Shown: positions 28,297-36,052, numbered from the stretch's first letter. The stretch: DNA of 47,762 bases from CAYNLY01 sp964398225 (GCA_964398225.1 CAYNLY010000005.1:1-47762), one strand, 5' to 3'. Numbers and translations are program-made. The notes: a model not told the origin generated them from the sequence alone.

Positions 28297-29771
28297 ATCT
28301 CCCCGATGATCTGGCGCACGTCGGAGGGAAGGGTCAGATCGAACGCCAGCGCGACGGCATGCGCGATGTTTCGCTGCACCTGTTCGTCCTCGGCCGTCAC
28401 GACGCCGCATTCGATTGGCTGACTCACGCCCTTGATCTCCTTCTTCCCGATCGAGCGGAACGCAAACCCGTCCCCGATGCGCTCAAAGGTTGCGCGGGAC
28501 ATCACGACCTCACCTCCGGAACCCAGCCCGCTCATGCGCGACGCCACGTTCACCGTATCGCCGATGACCGTGTATTCCAGGCGCTCCGCAGCTCCGATGT
28601 GGCCGACGATGACCTCGCCCCGGTTCAAACCGATGCGGAACGATATCGGCTCCCCGTTTTCGCGCAACACGCCGAGCTTGCTGCAGGCAAGACTCATCGC
28701 GATCCCGGCCTTGGTCGCATTCCGGGCATGATCCGGATCCTCGTTCGGATGATTGAACACCGCCATGACCGCATCGCCGATGTACTTGTCCACATGCCCG
28801 CCGTAATAGTCGATAACCCGGTGGAAGACCTCGAAATGCTTGTTCAGAACCTCGACCACCTCTTCGGTGGGGGTGCTCTCGGCAAAGGAGGTGAACTGCA
28901 CCATGTCGGCGAACAACACGGTGACCTCCTGCCGGCGGTTCTCGGCGCGCACCTCGCCGCCCTCGAAAACCTCGGAAACGAGCTTCGGATTCAGGTAGCG
29001 GCCGAACACATCGCGCAACTCCTCCTTGTGCGCAAGCTCCGCCACCATCACGTTGAATTGGGAAATCGCATCGGTGATTTCATCGTTGCCGCTCACCGGC
29101 AGCCGGATGCTGTAGTTGCCGTAGGCCACCTCACGGGCGGCATCGGCCAACAGCTCGAGCGGGCGGCTCATCCGGCCGGCAATCCAGTACACGAGCACGC
29201 TGGAAAGCACGACCACGACCAGCGCCGCAAGGGAAATGCGGGACACAAGCCGGCCGGCGAGCTCCTCCCAGGCGGCTTCGGAAAAGCGCACACCGACCGT
29301 GCCCACCGTCGTGCCCGCATAGACGACCTTTTTCGCAAACCACAGCCGGTCGCCCTCGACCCGGCGAATCCGCTCGTCCCTTGGGTGCTCATGCAGTTTT
29401 GCGTCGTCGGCCTCGACCTGGCCGAAGTGCAGCTCTTCGCCGCTGACATACTGGATGTGCACGCCGACGACGGCCGGAACCTTCTTCAGAAAGCTCTGCA
29501 CGATCAGATCGATTTCGGCCTCGCTGCCGGCCAGCATCGGAATCTTGAGTTCGTCCGCGAGCCGGTCCACCTGGACCTCGGCCTGCTGGGCCTGACTGTC
29601 GAGCCAGGCCTCCCGCTCCATGTCCAGAATGATCATGAACAGCACGAACACCGAGACGGCCACGGCGAAGCCGACCAGCATCGTCCAGCGCCAGCGGATC
29701 GGGAAGCGGGGGGCGGCCTCGGGGCCCGTATCCACCGTTTCGTTCAGGTCTTCCAGTCGGGTCGTCTGCAC
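28293..29771 (-). CDS. Membrane class III adenylate cyclase with HAMP domain
   Basis: Probably makes cAMP in response to a periplasmic signal. In 492 residues: membrane helix at about 31-50, periplasmic domain 51-178, second helix 179-197, HAMP 198-250, class III cyclase catalytic domain 275-450, C-terminal tail. Metal aspartates D289 (LFADMVQFTS) and D333 (KYIGDAVMAVF), adenine-selecting Lys329, and EYTVIGDTVNVASRM point to an adenylate rather than guanylate cyclase. The start is GTG with TAGAGT 6 nt upstream and no Shine-Dalgarno. It is coupled to the lipoprotein and through it to ispG-hisS. Confidence 0.9.
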   Translation of the reverse strand: MQTTRLEDLNETVDTGPEAAPRFPIRWRWTMLVGFAVAVSVFVLFMIILDMEREAWLDSQAQQAEVQVDRLADELKIPMLAGSEAEIDLIVQSFLKKVPAVVGVHIQYVSGEELHFGQVEADDAKLHEHPRDERIRRVEGDRLWFAKKVVYAGTTVGTVGVRFSEAAWEELAGRLVSRISLAALVVVVLSSVLVYWIAGRMSRPLELLADAAREVAYGNYSIRLPVSGNDEITDAISQFNVMVAELAHKEELRDVFGRYLNPKLVSEVFEGGEVRAENRRQEVTVLFADMVQFTSFAESTPTEEVVEVLNKHFEVFHRVIDYYGGHVDKYIGDAVMAVFNHPNEDPDHARNATKAGIAMSLACSKLGVLRENGEPISFRIGLNRGEVIVGHIGAAERLEYTVIGDTVNVASRMSGLGSGGEVVMSRATFERIGDGFAFRSIGKKEIKGVSQPIECGVVTAEDEQVQRNIAHAVALAFDLTLPSDVRQIIGEI

Positions 29772-29777
29772 GGCTCC

Positions 29778-29805
29778 ACTCTACCGGCTCGACGGGGCGC
29801 ATCAA
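29778..29805 (-). promoter_or_regulatory. Candidate leaderless promoter of the cyclase-ispG-hisS operon
   Basis: Minus strand TTGATG (29800-29805), 16-nt spacer, TAGAGT (29778-29783), then exactly 6 nt to the GTG start. Each box matches the consensus at four of six positions. No Shine-Dalgarno is visible apart from GGAG within those 6 nt, too close to the start. Confidence 0.45.
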
Positions 29806-29836
29806 TGCGAAACCCCGGCAGGCGGGCGGCGAAAAA

Positions 29837-30760
29837 TCAGGCGCCTTCGATGGCTTTCGCCGCCCCGACGCCCGGCCCGAAACAGCGTGCACGGCCGGCC
29901 TGCTTGGCCTGATACAGCCGTTCGTCGGCCGCATGCAGCATCGCCTCCAGCGCCTCATCGACGCCCGGGCGTGCCGGGGCTGCGCGGCCCCTAAGCTCTT
30001 CCAGGTCGCCGACGCCGGCCGAAAAACTCACCCTCAGCTCATCGCTGCCGGGATGCACGATGCGCTCGGCGCGCACGCACTCAAGCCAGGCGTTCGCCGC
30101 GAGCACCGCATCGGCCGCGCGCGTATGCGGCAAGAGTACAAGAAACTCCTCGCCTCCCCAGCGACCGATCAGATCGGACTGCCGGAGCCTGCCGCTCAAA
30201 GTCTGCGCCACCTGCCGGAGCACGGCATCCCCGACCGCATGGCCGTAGCGGTCGTTGACCTGCTTGAAATGATCCACATCGATCATCACGCAGGCGTAGT
30301 CATGGCCGTAGCGCAGCGCTTCGGCCACCCCCCGCCGCATCTGGTCCATCAGCGCGCGCCGGTTGTACAGCCCGGTCAGGTGATCGTGGCTTGCTTCAAA
30401 GCGCAGGCGTTCCTTGGCCTCGTAGAGGTTGGTCATGATGCGCCAGATCAGCCGGGCTTCCATGCCGCCGATGACCCCGCCCGCTCCCAGAATCTCGGAG
30501 GCCACCGCCTCGACCATTTCGTTGCCGGTCATGTTGAAGGCCACGCAGGGCGCCGAGGCCAGAAGGGCATTGTCGATGTTCTCGAAGGTGGGGATCCCGA
30601 GCTTCCGGGCAAGGCGCATGCCCGGCGCATCCGGGTTGCGGTCCACGACCGCAGCCACGTCCACGAGCGGCTCCTGGCGAAGCAGCTCGATCATCGCCGT
30701 ACCTCCCCGCCCGGCTCCGAGGATCACGGCGCGATGAGGATCTTCCCGCAGCGGTTGCAT
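29837..30760 (-). CDS. Diguanylate cyclase with N-terminal Rossmann-like domain
   Basis: A 307-residue two-domain protein. Residues 9-105 look like a nucleotide-binding Rossmann fold: AVILGAGRGGTAMIELL with GAGRGG at 15-20, then VVDRNPDAPGMRLARKLG, where D40 is at the place that selects NAD in dehydrogenases. A short helix (105-122) leads to a GGDEF domain with active site GGEEF at 202-206 and an inhibitory RxxD site (RQSD, 193-196) five residues before it. It should make c-di-GMP, perhaps gated by a bound nucleotide. ATG 30760 has GGGAGGTG upstream. Downstream is the adenylate cyclase; yhbY diverges. Confidence 0.88.
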   Translation of the reverse strand: MQPLREDPHRAVILGAGRGGTAMIELLRQEPLVDVAAVVDRNPDAPGMRLARKLGIPTFENIDNALLASAPCVAFNMTGNEMVEAVASEILGAGGVIGGMEARLIWRIMTNLYEAKERLRFEASHDHLTGLYNRRALMDQMRRGVAEALRYGHDYACVMIDVDHFKQVNDRYGHAVGDAVLRQVAQTLSGRLRQSDLIGRWGGEEFLVLLPHTRAADAVLAANAWLECVRAERIVHPGSDELRVSFSAGVGDLEELRGRAAPARPGVDEALEAMLHAADERLYQAKQAGRARCFGPGVGAAKAIEGA

Positions 30761-30867
30761 GACCACCTCCCGGCGCAAAGTTCCGCCTGCCCCGAGCGAA
30801 GCAAGTTTGATGCCTTGATGACGCCCCGGACGGAGGTCGCTAGCCTGCCCGGCCGCAAGGAGGATCC

Positions 30868-31146
30868 ATGAGCCTGGATTCAAAGCAGCGCCGCGCGCTC
30901 AAGGCACGCGCCCACGGCCTGAAACCGGTGGTTCGCATCGGCCAGAAGGGGCTGACGGAAGCCGTCCGGTTCGAGACCGACGCGGCACTGACCGCCCACG
31001 AGCTGATCAAGGTCGCGATCGCCGGCGATGATCGCAAGCAGCGAGCATCGATCGCCGCCGAGCTCGCCGGGGATCTCGGCGCGGACCTCGTCGGCACGAT
31101 CGGAAAGATCGCCATCCTCTACCGCCCGAAGCCCGCCGGTGACTGA
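30868..31146 (+). CDS. yhbY: YhbY-family RNA-binding protein
   Basis: A 92-residue single CRM domain with the GxxG loop in VVRIGQKGLTEAV. The family associates with pre-50S ribosomal particles. LKARAHGLKPVVRIG and LIKVAIAG.D.RKQ match the family pattern. The ATG has AAGGAGG upstream. It is usually found beside ftsJ/ftsH, but here it is followed by, and overlaps by 8 nt, a bolA-family gene. Confidence 0.95.
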   Translation: MSLDSKQRRALKARAHGLKPVVRIGQKGLTEAVRFETDAALTAHELIKVAIAGDDRKQRASIAAELAGDLGADLVGTIGKIAILYRPKPAGD

Positions 31147-31411
31147 AGAGTCCGCCCTGCTTGCCGAAATCCGGGCCCGCCTTGAACGCGCGTTCCGGCC
31201 CGAGCTTCTGCACCTCGAGGATGAATCCTGGCGTCACGCCGGTCATCGCGAGGCGGGGCGCGGCGCGCACATCCACCTGGAAATCGCGTCCGCGGAGCTG
31301 ATCGGGCTTTCCCGCATCGCGGCCCATCGAAAAATCCACGAGGCGCTCCGTCCGCTTTTCGAACGAGGCGCCATCCACGCCCTCTCCATCCGCATCCGGA
31401 ATCGCGGCTGA
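31139..31411 (+). CDS. BolA-family protein
   Basis: A 90-residue BolA-like protein. The diagnostic elements are SWRHAGH near residue 40 (BolA H-G-x loop equivalent), the invariant-type LIGLSRIAAHRKIHEAL helix and the C-terminal IHALSI. BolA proteins partner with monothiol glutaredoxins in iron-sulfur trafficking and influence envelope and motility genes. The start is GTG 31139, overlapping yhbY by 8 nt. It ends immediately before the tandem sigma-54-like elements. Confidence 0.92.
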   Translation: MTEESALLAEIRARLERAFRPELLHLEDESWRHAGHREAGRGAHIHLEIASAELIGLSRIAAHRKIHEALRPLFERGAIHALSIRIRNRG

Positions 31412-31412
31412 C

Positions 31413-31428
31413 TGGCCCGCTTCTTGCT
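31413..31428 (+). promoter_or_regulatory. Sigma-54 promoter upstream of the small gene and diguanylate cyclase
   Basis: TGGCCCGCTTCTTGCT: GG at 31414-31415 and GC at 31426-31427 with exactly 10 nt between. It matches the YTGGCACGrNNNTTGCW consensus at all core positions, with C for A at one place. Predicted start near 31439. Confidence 0.75.
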
Positions 31429-31435
31429 GGCCTGC

Positions 31436-31451
31436 TGGCAGAAAACCTGCC
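31436..31451 (+). promoter_or_regulatory. Second, weaker sigma-54-like element
   Basis: TGGCAGAAAACCTGCC with GG at 31437-31438 and GC at 31449-31450, again 10 nt apart, 23 nt downstream of the first element. The -12 part is CTGC rather than TTGC, so it is a weaker match. Confidence 0.35.
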
Positions 31452-31484
31452 GAGGACGAGAAGCCGGCAACAGGAGCCCGTGCC

Positions 31485-31889
31485 ATGAAAGTCGATCCCC
31501 GTCATCCCGTGCAGACTGCGCCCACGCGCTCCCGGAGAAAGGATGCGCGCAACACGGAGCTCAGCTTCGAGAAGCTTCTGGAAGCCGAGCTGGACGGCAT
31601 GGATCCGGCTCAGGAATCGCCCCCTTCCAGTCCGGGCGATCCGGGCAAACAACGGGAATCGTCTCTGACCTCGGCACTGAGCAGGCTTGAGCGAATGCTT
31701 GCACGCCTGGGCGACGATCCCGATCACCCGCCCGACCCCGAGGCGCTTGGCGAACTTCGCCTCCGGATCCGCAGGCTGCGCGATGCCGCCAGCGATGCGA
31801 AAGCCGAACGCCTTGCCGCGGACGCCGAATCGCTGCTCGCGGTCGAGGCCGAGCGGTTGAGGCGCATGCGCAACGGACTGAACGGCTGA
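31485..31889 (+). CDS. Hypothetical small hydrophilic protein
   Basis: A 134-residue protein I do not recognise. The first half is polar and proline/serine rich (residues 1-60, probably disordered), the second half helical with heptad-like Leu spacing (SALSRLERMLARLG, GELRLRIRRLRDAA, ESLLAVEAERLRRMR). No signal peptide or membrane segment. AGGAG precedes the ATG. Behind a sigma-54-type promoter and 10 nt before a diguanylate cyclase, it is probably tied to motility; a flagellar chaperone-like or regulatory role is only a guess. Confidence 0.7.
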   Translation: MKVDPRHPVQTAPTRSRRKDARNTELSFEKLLEAELDGMDPAQESPPSSPGDPGKQRESSLTSALSRLERMLARLGDDPDHPPDPEALGELRLRIRRLRDAASDAKAERLAADAESLLAVEAERLRRMRNGLNG

Positions 31890-31899
31890 GGCCCGGCCC

Positions 31900-33153
31900 A
31901 TGGAACCGAAAGACATACGCGCCAACATCGAGGCGCTGCTGGGCGAACTCGACGGCCTTCGGGACCTGATCGTCGCAAGCCCCCTGGACGGCCCGGAACT
32001 CCGCGCGCGCCTGCGCAGCATGCTGAGCCGGCTCGAGACCTTGCGGCAGGCACCCTTCGTGGATCCCGGGCTTGCTTCGTGGCTGGCGCAGCAGCTGATC
32101 ATGCTCGTGGATGCCGAGATGGGCGCAAGGCTTGGACTTGCCCGGCTTCAGGAAGCCGACGAACTGGAGCGGGAGGCCCTGGCCCGGGAGCTTGCCGAAG
32201 AGGCCAAGCATCTTGCCGAGGCCCGCATCGCCATGCCCCGCATCGAGCGCCAGCTTGCCTGCCTCAGAATGCAGCTGGGCTCACGTACGCCCGCATCCGG
32301 CCCGCTGGACGCAGCCGCCCGGCTGGGCGAAGAGCTTACGCGGCATCTTCGCGCCGATGCGAGCCTGCGCGGCGAGTTTTCGGCCCTGCTCGATGCGATG
32401 CGCGCATCCCTTGAGGGCATGGACCGGATGCTCCGGAACCTGGGTGAAGAAACCCCGGAGCTGGCCCATGCCTGCCGTCTGCTCGATCAGCCCCTTCCGG
32501 AAGACCCGGAACAGGCGCATGCGCTGCTGCAGCAGGCCCGGCAGGAACTCCGCCAGGCGGGGAACCGAATGAGCCAGGCGGGCGAGCAACTCCGCAACGC
32601 AATGCGCGAGCAGATGAGCCGGATTCATACGATGTCCGAACAACTGAAAAAGGCCGAGGACGAAGCCCGTCACGATCCGCTGACCGGACTTGCGAACCGG
32701 CGCGGGCTGAGCGAATTTCTCGATGGCCTGGGCACCCGGGGCTACGGACTCGTGCTCGTGGACCTCGATCACTTCAAGCGGATCAACGATCGGTACGGCC
32801 ACGACTGCGGCGACGCCGTGCTCACGGGGATCGGAAAACTCTTGCGCTCAAGCCGGCGCGCGACGGACCTTGTGGCGCGCATCGGGGGCGAGGAATTCTG
32901 CCTTGTGTTTCCCGAAACCGATGCCCGCCACACGCTGCGCCTGGCTCGCGACCTCTGGGAGCTGATCGCAACCACCCCGCTGGCCACCCCCGAAGGCGCG
33001 CTCAACGTCACCGCAAGCATCGGCGTGGCCGTGCATCGCCCGGAGGAGCCGCATGATCGGACGCTGAAGCGCGCCGATCAGGCTCTGTATCGTGCGAAAC
33101 AGGAAGGTCGCAACCGAATCGTCTCGGCCGAGGACGAACCACAGCCGGCCTGA
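31900..33153 (+). CDS. Diguanylate cyclase with long helical N-terminus
   Basis: A 417-residue cytosolic protein. Residues 1-250 are almost entirely helical and amphipathic with no recognised sensor domain, ending in a coiled coil (ARQELRQAGNRMSQAGEQLR...). The GGDEF domain (about 255-410) begins at DPLTGLANRRGL; the active site is GGEEF at 329-333 and the inhibitory RxxD site is RATD at 320-323. It should synthesise c-di-GMP under feedback control. It lies in the sigma-54-type operon with the small gene upstream and converges on the PilZ gene with only 11 nt between stops. Confidence 0.92.
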   Translation: MEPKDIRANIEALLGELDGLRDLIVASPLDGPELRARLRSMLSRLETLRQAPFVDPGLASWLAQQLIMLVDAEMGARLGLARLQEADELEREALARELAEEAKHLAEARIAMPRIERQLACLRMQLGSRTPASGPLDAAARLGEELTRHLRADASLRGEFSALLDAMRASLEGMDRMLRNLGEETPELAHACRLLDQPLPEDPEQAHALLQQARQELRQAGNRMSQAGEQLRNAMREQMSRIHTMSEQLKKAEDEARHDPLTGLANRRGLSEFLDGLGTRGYGLVLVDLDHFKRINDRYGHDCGDAVLTGIGKLLRSSRRATDLVARIGGEEFCLVFPETDARHTLRLARDLWELIATTPLATPEGALNVTASIGVAVHRPEEPHDRTLKRADQALYRAKQEGRNRIVSAEDEPQPA

Positions 33154-33164
33154 GCAAGCCCGGC

Positions 33165-33746
33165 TCAGCCGGCGCGTTCCAGAGACCGCAGCCGAATGCT
33201 TTCCCGGTGCCGGCGGTAGACATAGCGCGCCACCGCATCCTCCTCCTCATCGCAGCGGTAGGCGAAACGCATTCCAAATTCCGTCCGGCCATCGTCGAGC
33301 GGCCGCGACCAGGCGACCACCCCCAGCAGCTCCAGGATCGTCGGCGGAAGCGAGGGCAGCATCAGGTGCAGGCAGAGGTGGTCGCCCTCGCGGTACGCAT
33401 GCTCGCTGATCAGGCTGGCGCCGGAGACACTGAGGTTGACCGGGCGCTCTTCCAGACGCTCGTCGTGGGCGTCGTTGAGCATGTTCACACCGATCAGATA
33501 GTTCAGTTTGGCGTCGAGAAGCTCCAAGGCCTTCGCCAGTTCCGGGCTAGTCCCTTCGCCCAGATCCCCGCCGAACAGATCGCGTCCGACCATCTGCTGG
33601 AGCATCGCGCTCTGGCGCGAGCGAATGCCCACACGCTGACGCGCCGCCTCGAAGGCTTCCGGACTCAGGGGTTCGTCCCGGACCGGCAGCATGTCCTCGA
33701 CGCGGAAATTCGCGCGCTTGTTTTCCTTCGTGCGTTCAGGATGCAT
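33165..33746 (-). CDS. PilZ-domain protein, probable c-di-GMP receptor
   Basis: A 193-residue protein. The RxxxR part of the c-di-GMP site is R11-R15 in RANFRVEDMLPV and the second part is NLSVSG at 104-109 (N104, S106, G109). About 85 mostly helical residues lie between them, much more than in a minimal PilZ domain. The C-terminal beta part includes GVVAWSRPLDDGRTEFGMRF. It overlaps the HD-GYP gene by 11 nt and is the last gene of the FliA-type operon, so it probably reports c-di-GMP to the motility machinery. Confidence 0.88.
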   Translation of the reverse strand: MHPERTKENKRANFRVEDMLPVRDEPLSPEAFEAARQRVGIRSRQSAMLQQMVGRDLFGGDLGEGTSPELAKALELLDAKLNYLIGVNMLNDAHDERLEERPVNLSVSGASLISEHAYREGDHLCLHLMLPSLPPTILELLGVVAWSRPLDDGRTEFGMRFAYRCDEEEDAVARYVYRRHRESIRLRSLERAG

Positions 33747-35319
33747 GACTCAGCTCCTTCCGTAATTGCTCCAGATCCTGGGGCGAAACCTTCGCGGCAT
33801 CTTCCGGCAGCTCGTCCCGGGACTGCGAGTGGATCTCGCCCCTGCGAATGGCTTCGACGGCCACCCGCACGACCTCCGGATCAAATTGCGTGCCAGCATT
33901 GGCCTCAAGCTGTTCGAGGCAGAACGAAAGCGGCCTGGCCTTCCGGTAGACGCGATGAGTCGTCATCGCATCGATCGCATCGGCCACACAGACGATGCGC
34001 GCCTCAAGCGGGATTTCCTCGCCGCCGATCCGGTCGGGATAGCCCCGGCCGTCCCAGCGCTCGTGATGATGCCGGACGATCAGCCGCTCGCGCACCAGGG
34101 TGTCCATGTTCTTCAGGATCGCATCCCCGATGCCGGGGTGTGCCTTCATGATCGCGTACTCCTTGTCGGTGTAGCGCCCGGGCTTGAGCAGGACGGCATC
34201 GGGAATCCCGACCTTGCCAATATCGTGCAGCAGGCCTCCGGTCCGGACGAGATCCACGGTTTCCTCGTCCAGCCCCATTGCGCGCGCGAACAGCACCGAC
34301 ATCCGGCTGACCCGGCCGGAGTGGTCGCGGGTGTAGCGGTCGCGCGCCTCGAGCGTGCGCACCAGCGCAAACAGCGTCTGCCGCATCGATTCGGCCAGCG
34401 CCGCGTGCACGGCCCGATTGTCCAGCAGCGTGTCGAGCTCTCGGACCAGAAGGGCGAGCATCTGCCGGGTCTCACCGAGCAGCGGGTCGCGAAGCTCCTC
34501 GTCGAGCAGACAAAGAACGCCCATCGGCACGCCCTGCAACTGGATGGAGACCGCCGCCTGCCACGCGGCGTTCTCGCCGGGCCAGCAGGAAGCACCGGAA
34601 ACGGGGCCTTCGATCCACTGCCGCTGCCCGGCAAGCAGGGGCGCAAACGGCGTCCGGTCCAGTTCGCAGGTGCCCGGCACGTTCCCAAGCCCCTGCGACG
34701 CGACCATGATCAGCCGTTTTTTCTGCCGGTCGAACAGCGCGATGAAGCCCCGGCTGGCCTTGATGATGTCGCAGGCAAGCGCGAGCGCGCGCGCGCTCAG
34801 CGTGCCCACGTCGCGACCGCCCGGAAGCTCGTCGAACATCCGGTAGACGATGCCGAGCCTGCGGTCCATGTCGAACATCTCGGGCAACAGGTTCCGAGCT
34901 TTCGGCAGCGGCTCCTTACGGGCCTCCGATCGGCCGGCATCGGACTTCTTCGCTCCAAACAGCGACTCCAGGCAACCCATCAGCGCGCGGGGCTCGAACG
35001 GTTTGGACAGCACATGCGAAATCCCGAGCGAAACGGCCTGGGCCATGCGCTCGGAAGTCAGGAAACCGCTCATCAGCACGGTCGGAGGCACGGTGAATCC
35101 CTCGGACTTGAGCGCGGCGATCGTTTCCAGCATGTTCCCGTCGCCGAGGGTCATGTCGGTGATCAGCGCATCCCAGTGCCGGCTCGTGAGCGACTCCCGG
35201 GCCTCGGCGCAGCTTCCCGCCTGACCGATTTCAATCGAATTTCCATAGTCCGACACAAGCTCGGCCACGACCTCGCGTACGGCGGGCTGATCCTCGACGA
35301 TCAAGAGGCTCTGGCTCAT
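33736..35319 (-). CDS. Response regulator with HD-GYP phosphodiesterase domain
   Basis: A 527-residue protein: receiver domain (1-120, acceptor D55 in LITDMTLGDG, K near SKPFEP), a middle GAF-like segment (about 150-300) with LALACDIIKASRGFIALFD, and an HD-GYP domain (315-510). The metal motif HDIGK (His at about 365) and GRGYPDRIGGEEIPLEARIV (GYP near 426) indicate an active c-di-GMP phosphodiesterase. ATGA overlap with the upstream response regulator; overlaps PilZ downstream. Phosphorylation presumably tunes c-di-GMP breakdown. Confidence 0.94.
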   Translation of the reverse strand: MSQSLLIVEDQPAVREVVAELVSDYGNSIEIGQAGSCAEARESLTSRHWDALITDMTLGDGNMLETIAALKSEGFTVPPTVLMSGFLTSERMAQAVSLGISHVLSKPFEPRALMGCLESLFGAKKSDAGRSEARKEPLPKARNLLPEMFDMDRRLGIVYRMFDELPGGRDVGTLSARALALACDIIKASRGFIALFDRQKKRLIMVASQGLGNVPGTCELDRTPFAPLLAGQRQWIEGPVSGASCWPGENAAWQAAVSIQLQGVPMGVLCLLDEELRDPLLGETRQMLALLVRELDTLLDNRAVHAALAESMRQTLFALVRTLEARDRYTRDHSGRVSRMSVLFARAMGLDEETVDLVRTGGLLHDIGKVGIPDAVLLKPGRYTDKEYAIMKAHPGIGDAILKNMDTLVRERLIVRHHHERWDGRGYPDRIGGEEIPLEARIVCVADAIDAMTTHRVYRKARPLSFCLEQLEANAGTQFDPEVVRVAVEAIRRGEIHSQSRDELPEDAAKVSPQDLEQLRKELSHAS

Positions 35320-35789
35320 GCTCCCACCTCCCGCCGGTAGGCACGCACGACCGTGGCCCGGGCAGGCCGCGCAGCAACGGACTCGGAAGCGCCGGATTCC
35401 AGCGCCCGGAGTCTGCGCAACAGCTGCTGATAGCGGGCGGCGTTGTTCAGGCGCACGAGGATTTCCGGCAGCTGGAAGGGCTTGCTGACAAAATCGAACG
35501 CGCCCTGCTCGACCGCATGCAGCGCATCCTCGATGCCGGAATAGCCCGTCATCAGGATCACCAGCGTGCGCTCCGGATCGCCCTTCGCCTCCGCAAGCAG
35601 GCTCAGGCCGTCGGCTCCCGGCATCACGATGTCGGTAAGCACCAGATCGAAGTCCCGGGCGCGCAGCGCCTCAAGCGCCTCGTCGCCCCGGCGGCACAGG
35701 TGCACCTCGTATCCAGCCTCGCGCAGGTATTCCTCGAGCAAGGAAGCCAGCGCCGAATCGTCCTCGGCAAGCAGAAGTCGCGTCTTCAC
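35316..35789 (-). CDS. Single-domain response regulator
   Basis: A 157-residue protein: a canonical receiver (1-120) with acidic pair D10/D11, acceptor D53 in VLTDIVMPG, the T of LMTGY and the K of SKPFQLPE, then a 35-residue tail with no DNA-binding domain. It could pass phosphate or bind a motility target as CheY does. The start is GTG 35789 in a GTGA overlap with the upstream small gene. No histidine kinase is encoded in the window. Confidence 0.9.
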   Translation of the reverse strand: MKTRLLLAEDDSALASLLEEYLREAGYEVHLCRRGDEALEALRARDFDLVLTDIVMPGADGLSLLAEAKGDPERTLVILMTGYSGIEDALHAVEQGAFDFVSKPFQLPEILVRLNNAARYQQLLRRLRALESGASESVAARPARATVVRAYRREVGA

Positions 35790-36052
35790 CCGGCATCTCC
35801 CGGGGACTCATGGTCCCGGTACAGCCTTAGCAAGTGGGATTCCAGACTGCGCGCACCCTGCGCATGGACCTGCCGCTGGCCCTGCTCCGCGGACGGTTCC
35901 TCCTGAGCGGCCGACTGACGCGCCGCCGACGAAATGCTGACCCGATCCCCGCAGGCAGAATGGCGGGCGGAGGCCTCCGTCGCGGGTCCGCGGCCGCTGC
36001 TCTGAATCAGGCGGCTGATCAGACCGTCCACGGGCTGAATCGTGATCGCCAT
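35786..36052 (-). CDS. Small protein with a VSISSAAR motif, first gene of the FliA-type operon
   Basis: An 88-residue protein without a named family. MAITIQPVDGLISRLIQ is followed by a polar middle with GDRVSISSAARQSA (about 35-48), a motif type found in flagellar proteins and in FlgM-like anti-sigma factors, and a helical C-terminus LESHLLRLYRDHE. The FlgM C-terminal pattern itself is not evident. ATG 36052 has GGAGG at good spacing. It is coupled to the response regulator by a GTGA overlap. A flagella-related regulatory role is inferred from the promoter only. Confidence 0.72.
   Translation of the reverse strand: MAITIQPVDGLISRLIQSSGRGPATEASARHSACGDRVSISSAARQSAAQEEPSAEQGQRQVHAQGARSLESHLLRLYRDHESPGDAG

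Noticed and set aside
30761..30883. Possible 41-residue N-terminal extension of the Rossmann-GGDEF protein
   Set aside because: ATG 30760 has a strong Shine-Dalgarno and starts just before the first strand of the Rossmann motif; the extension overlaps yhbY's start region and has no family support.
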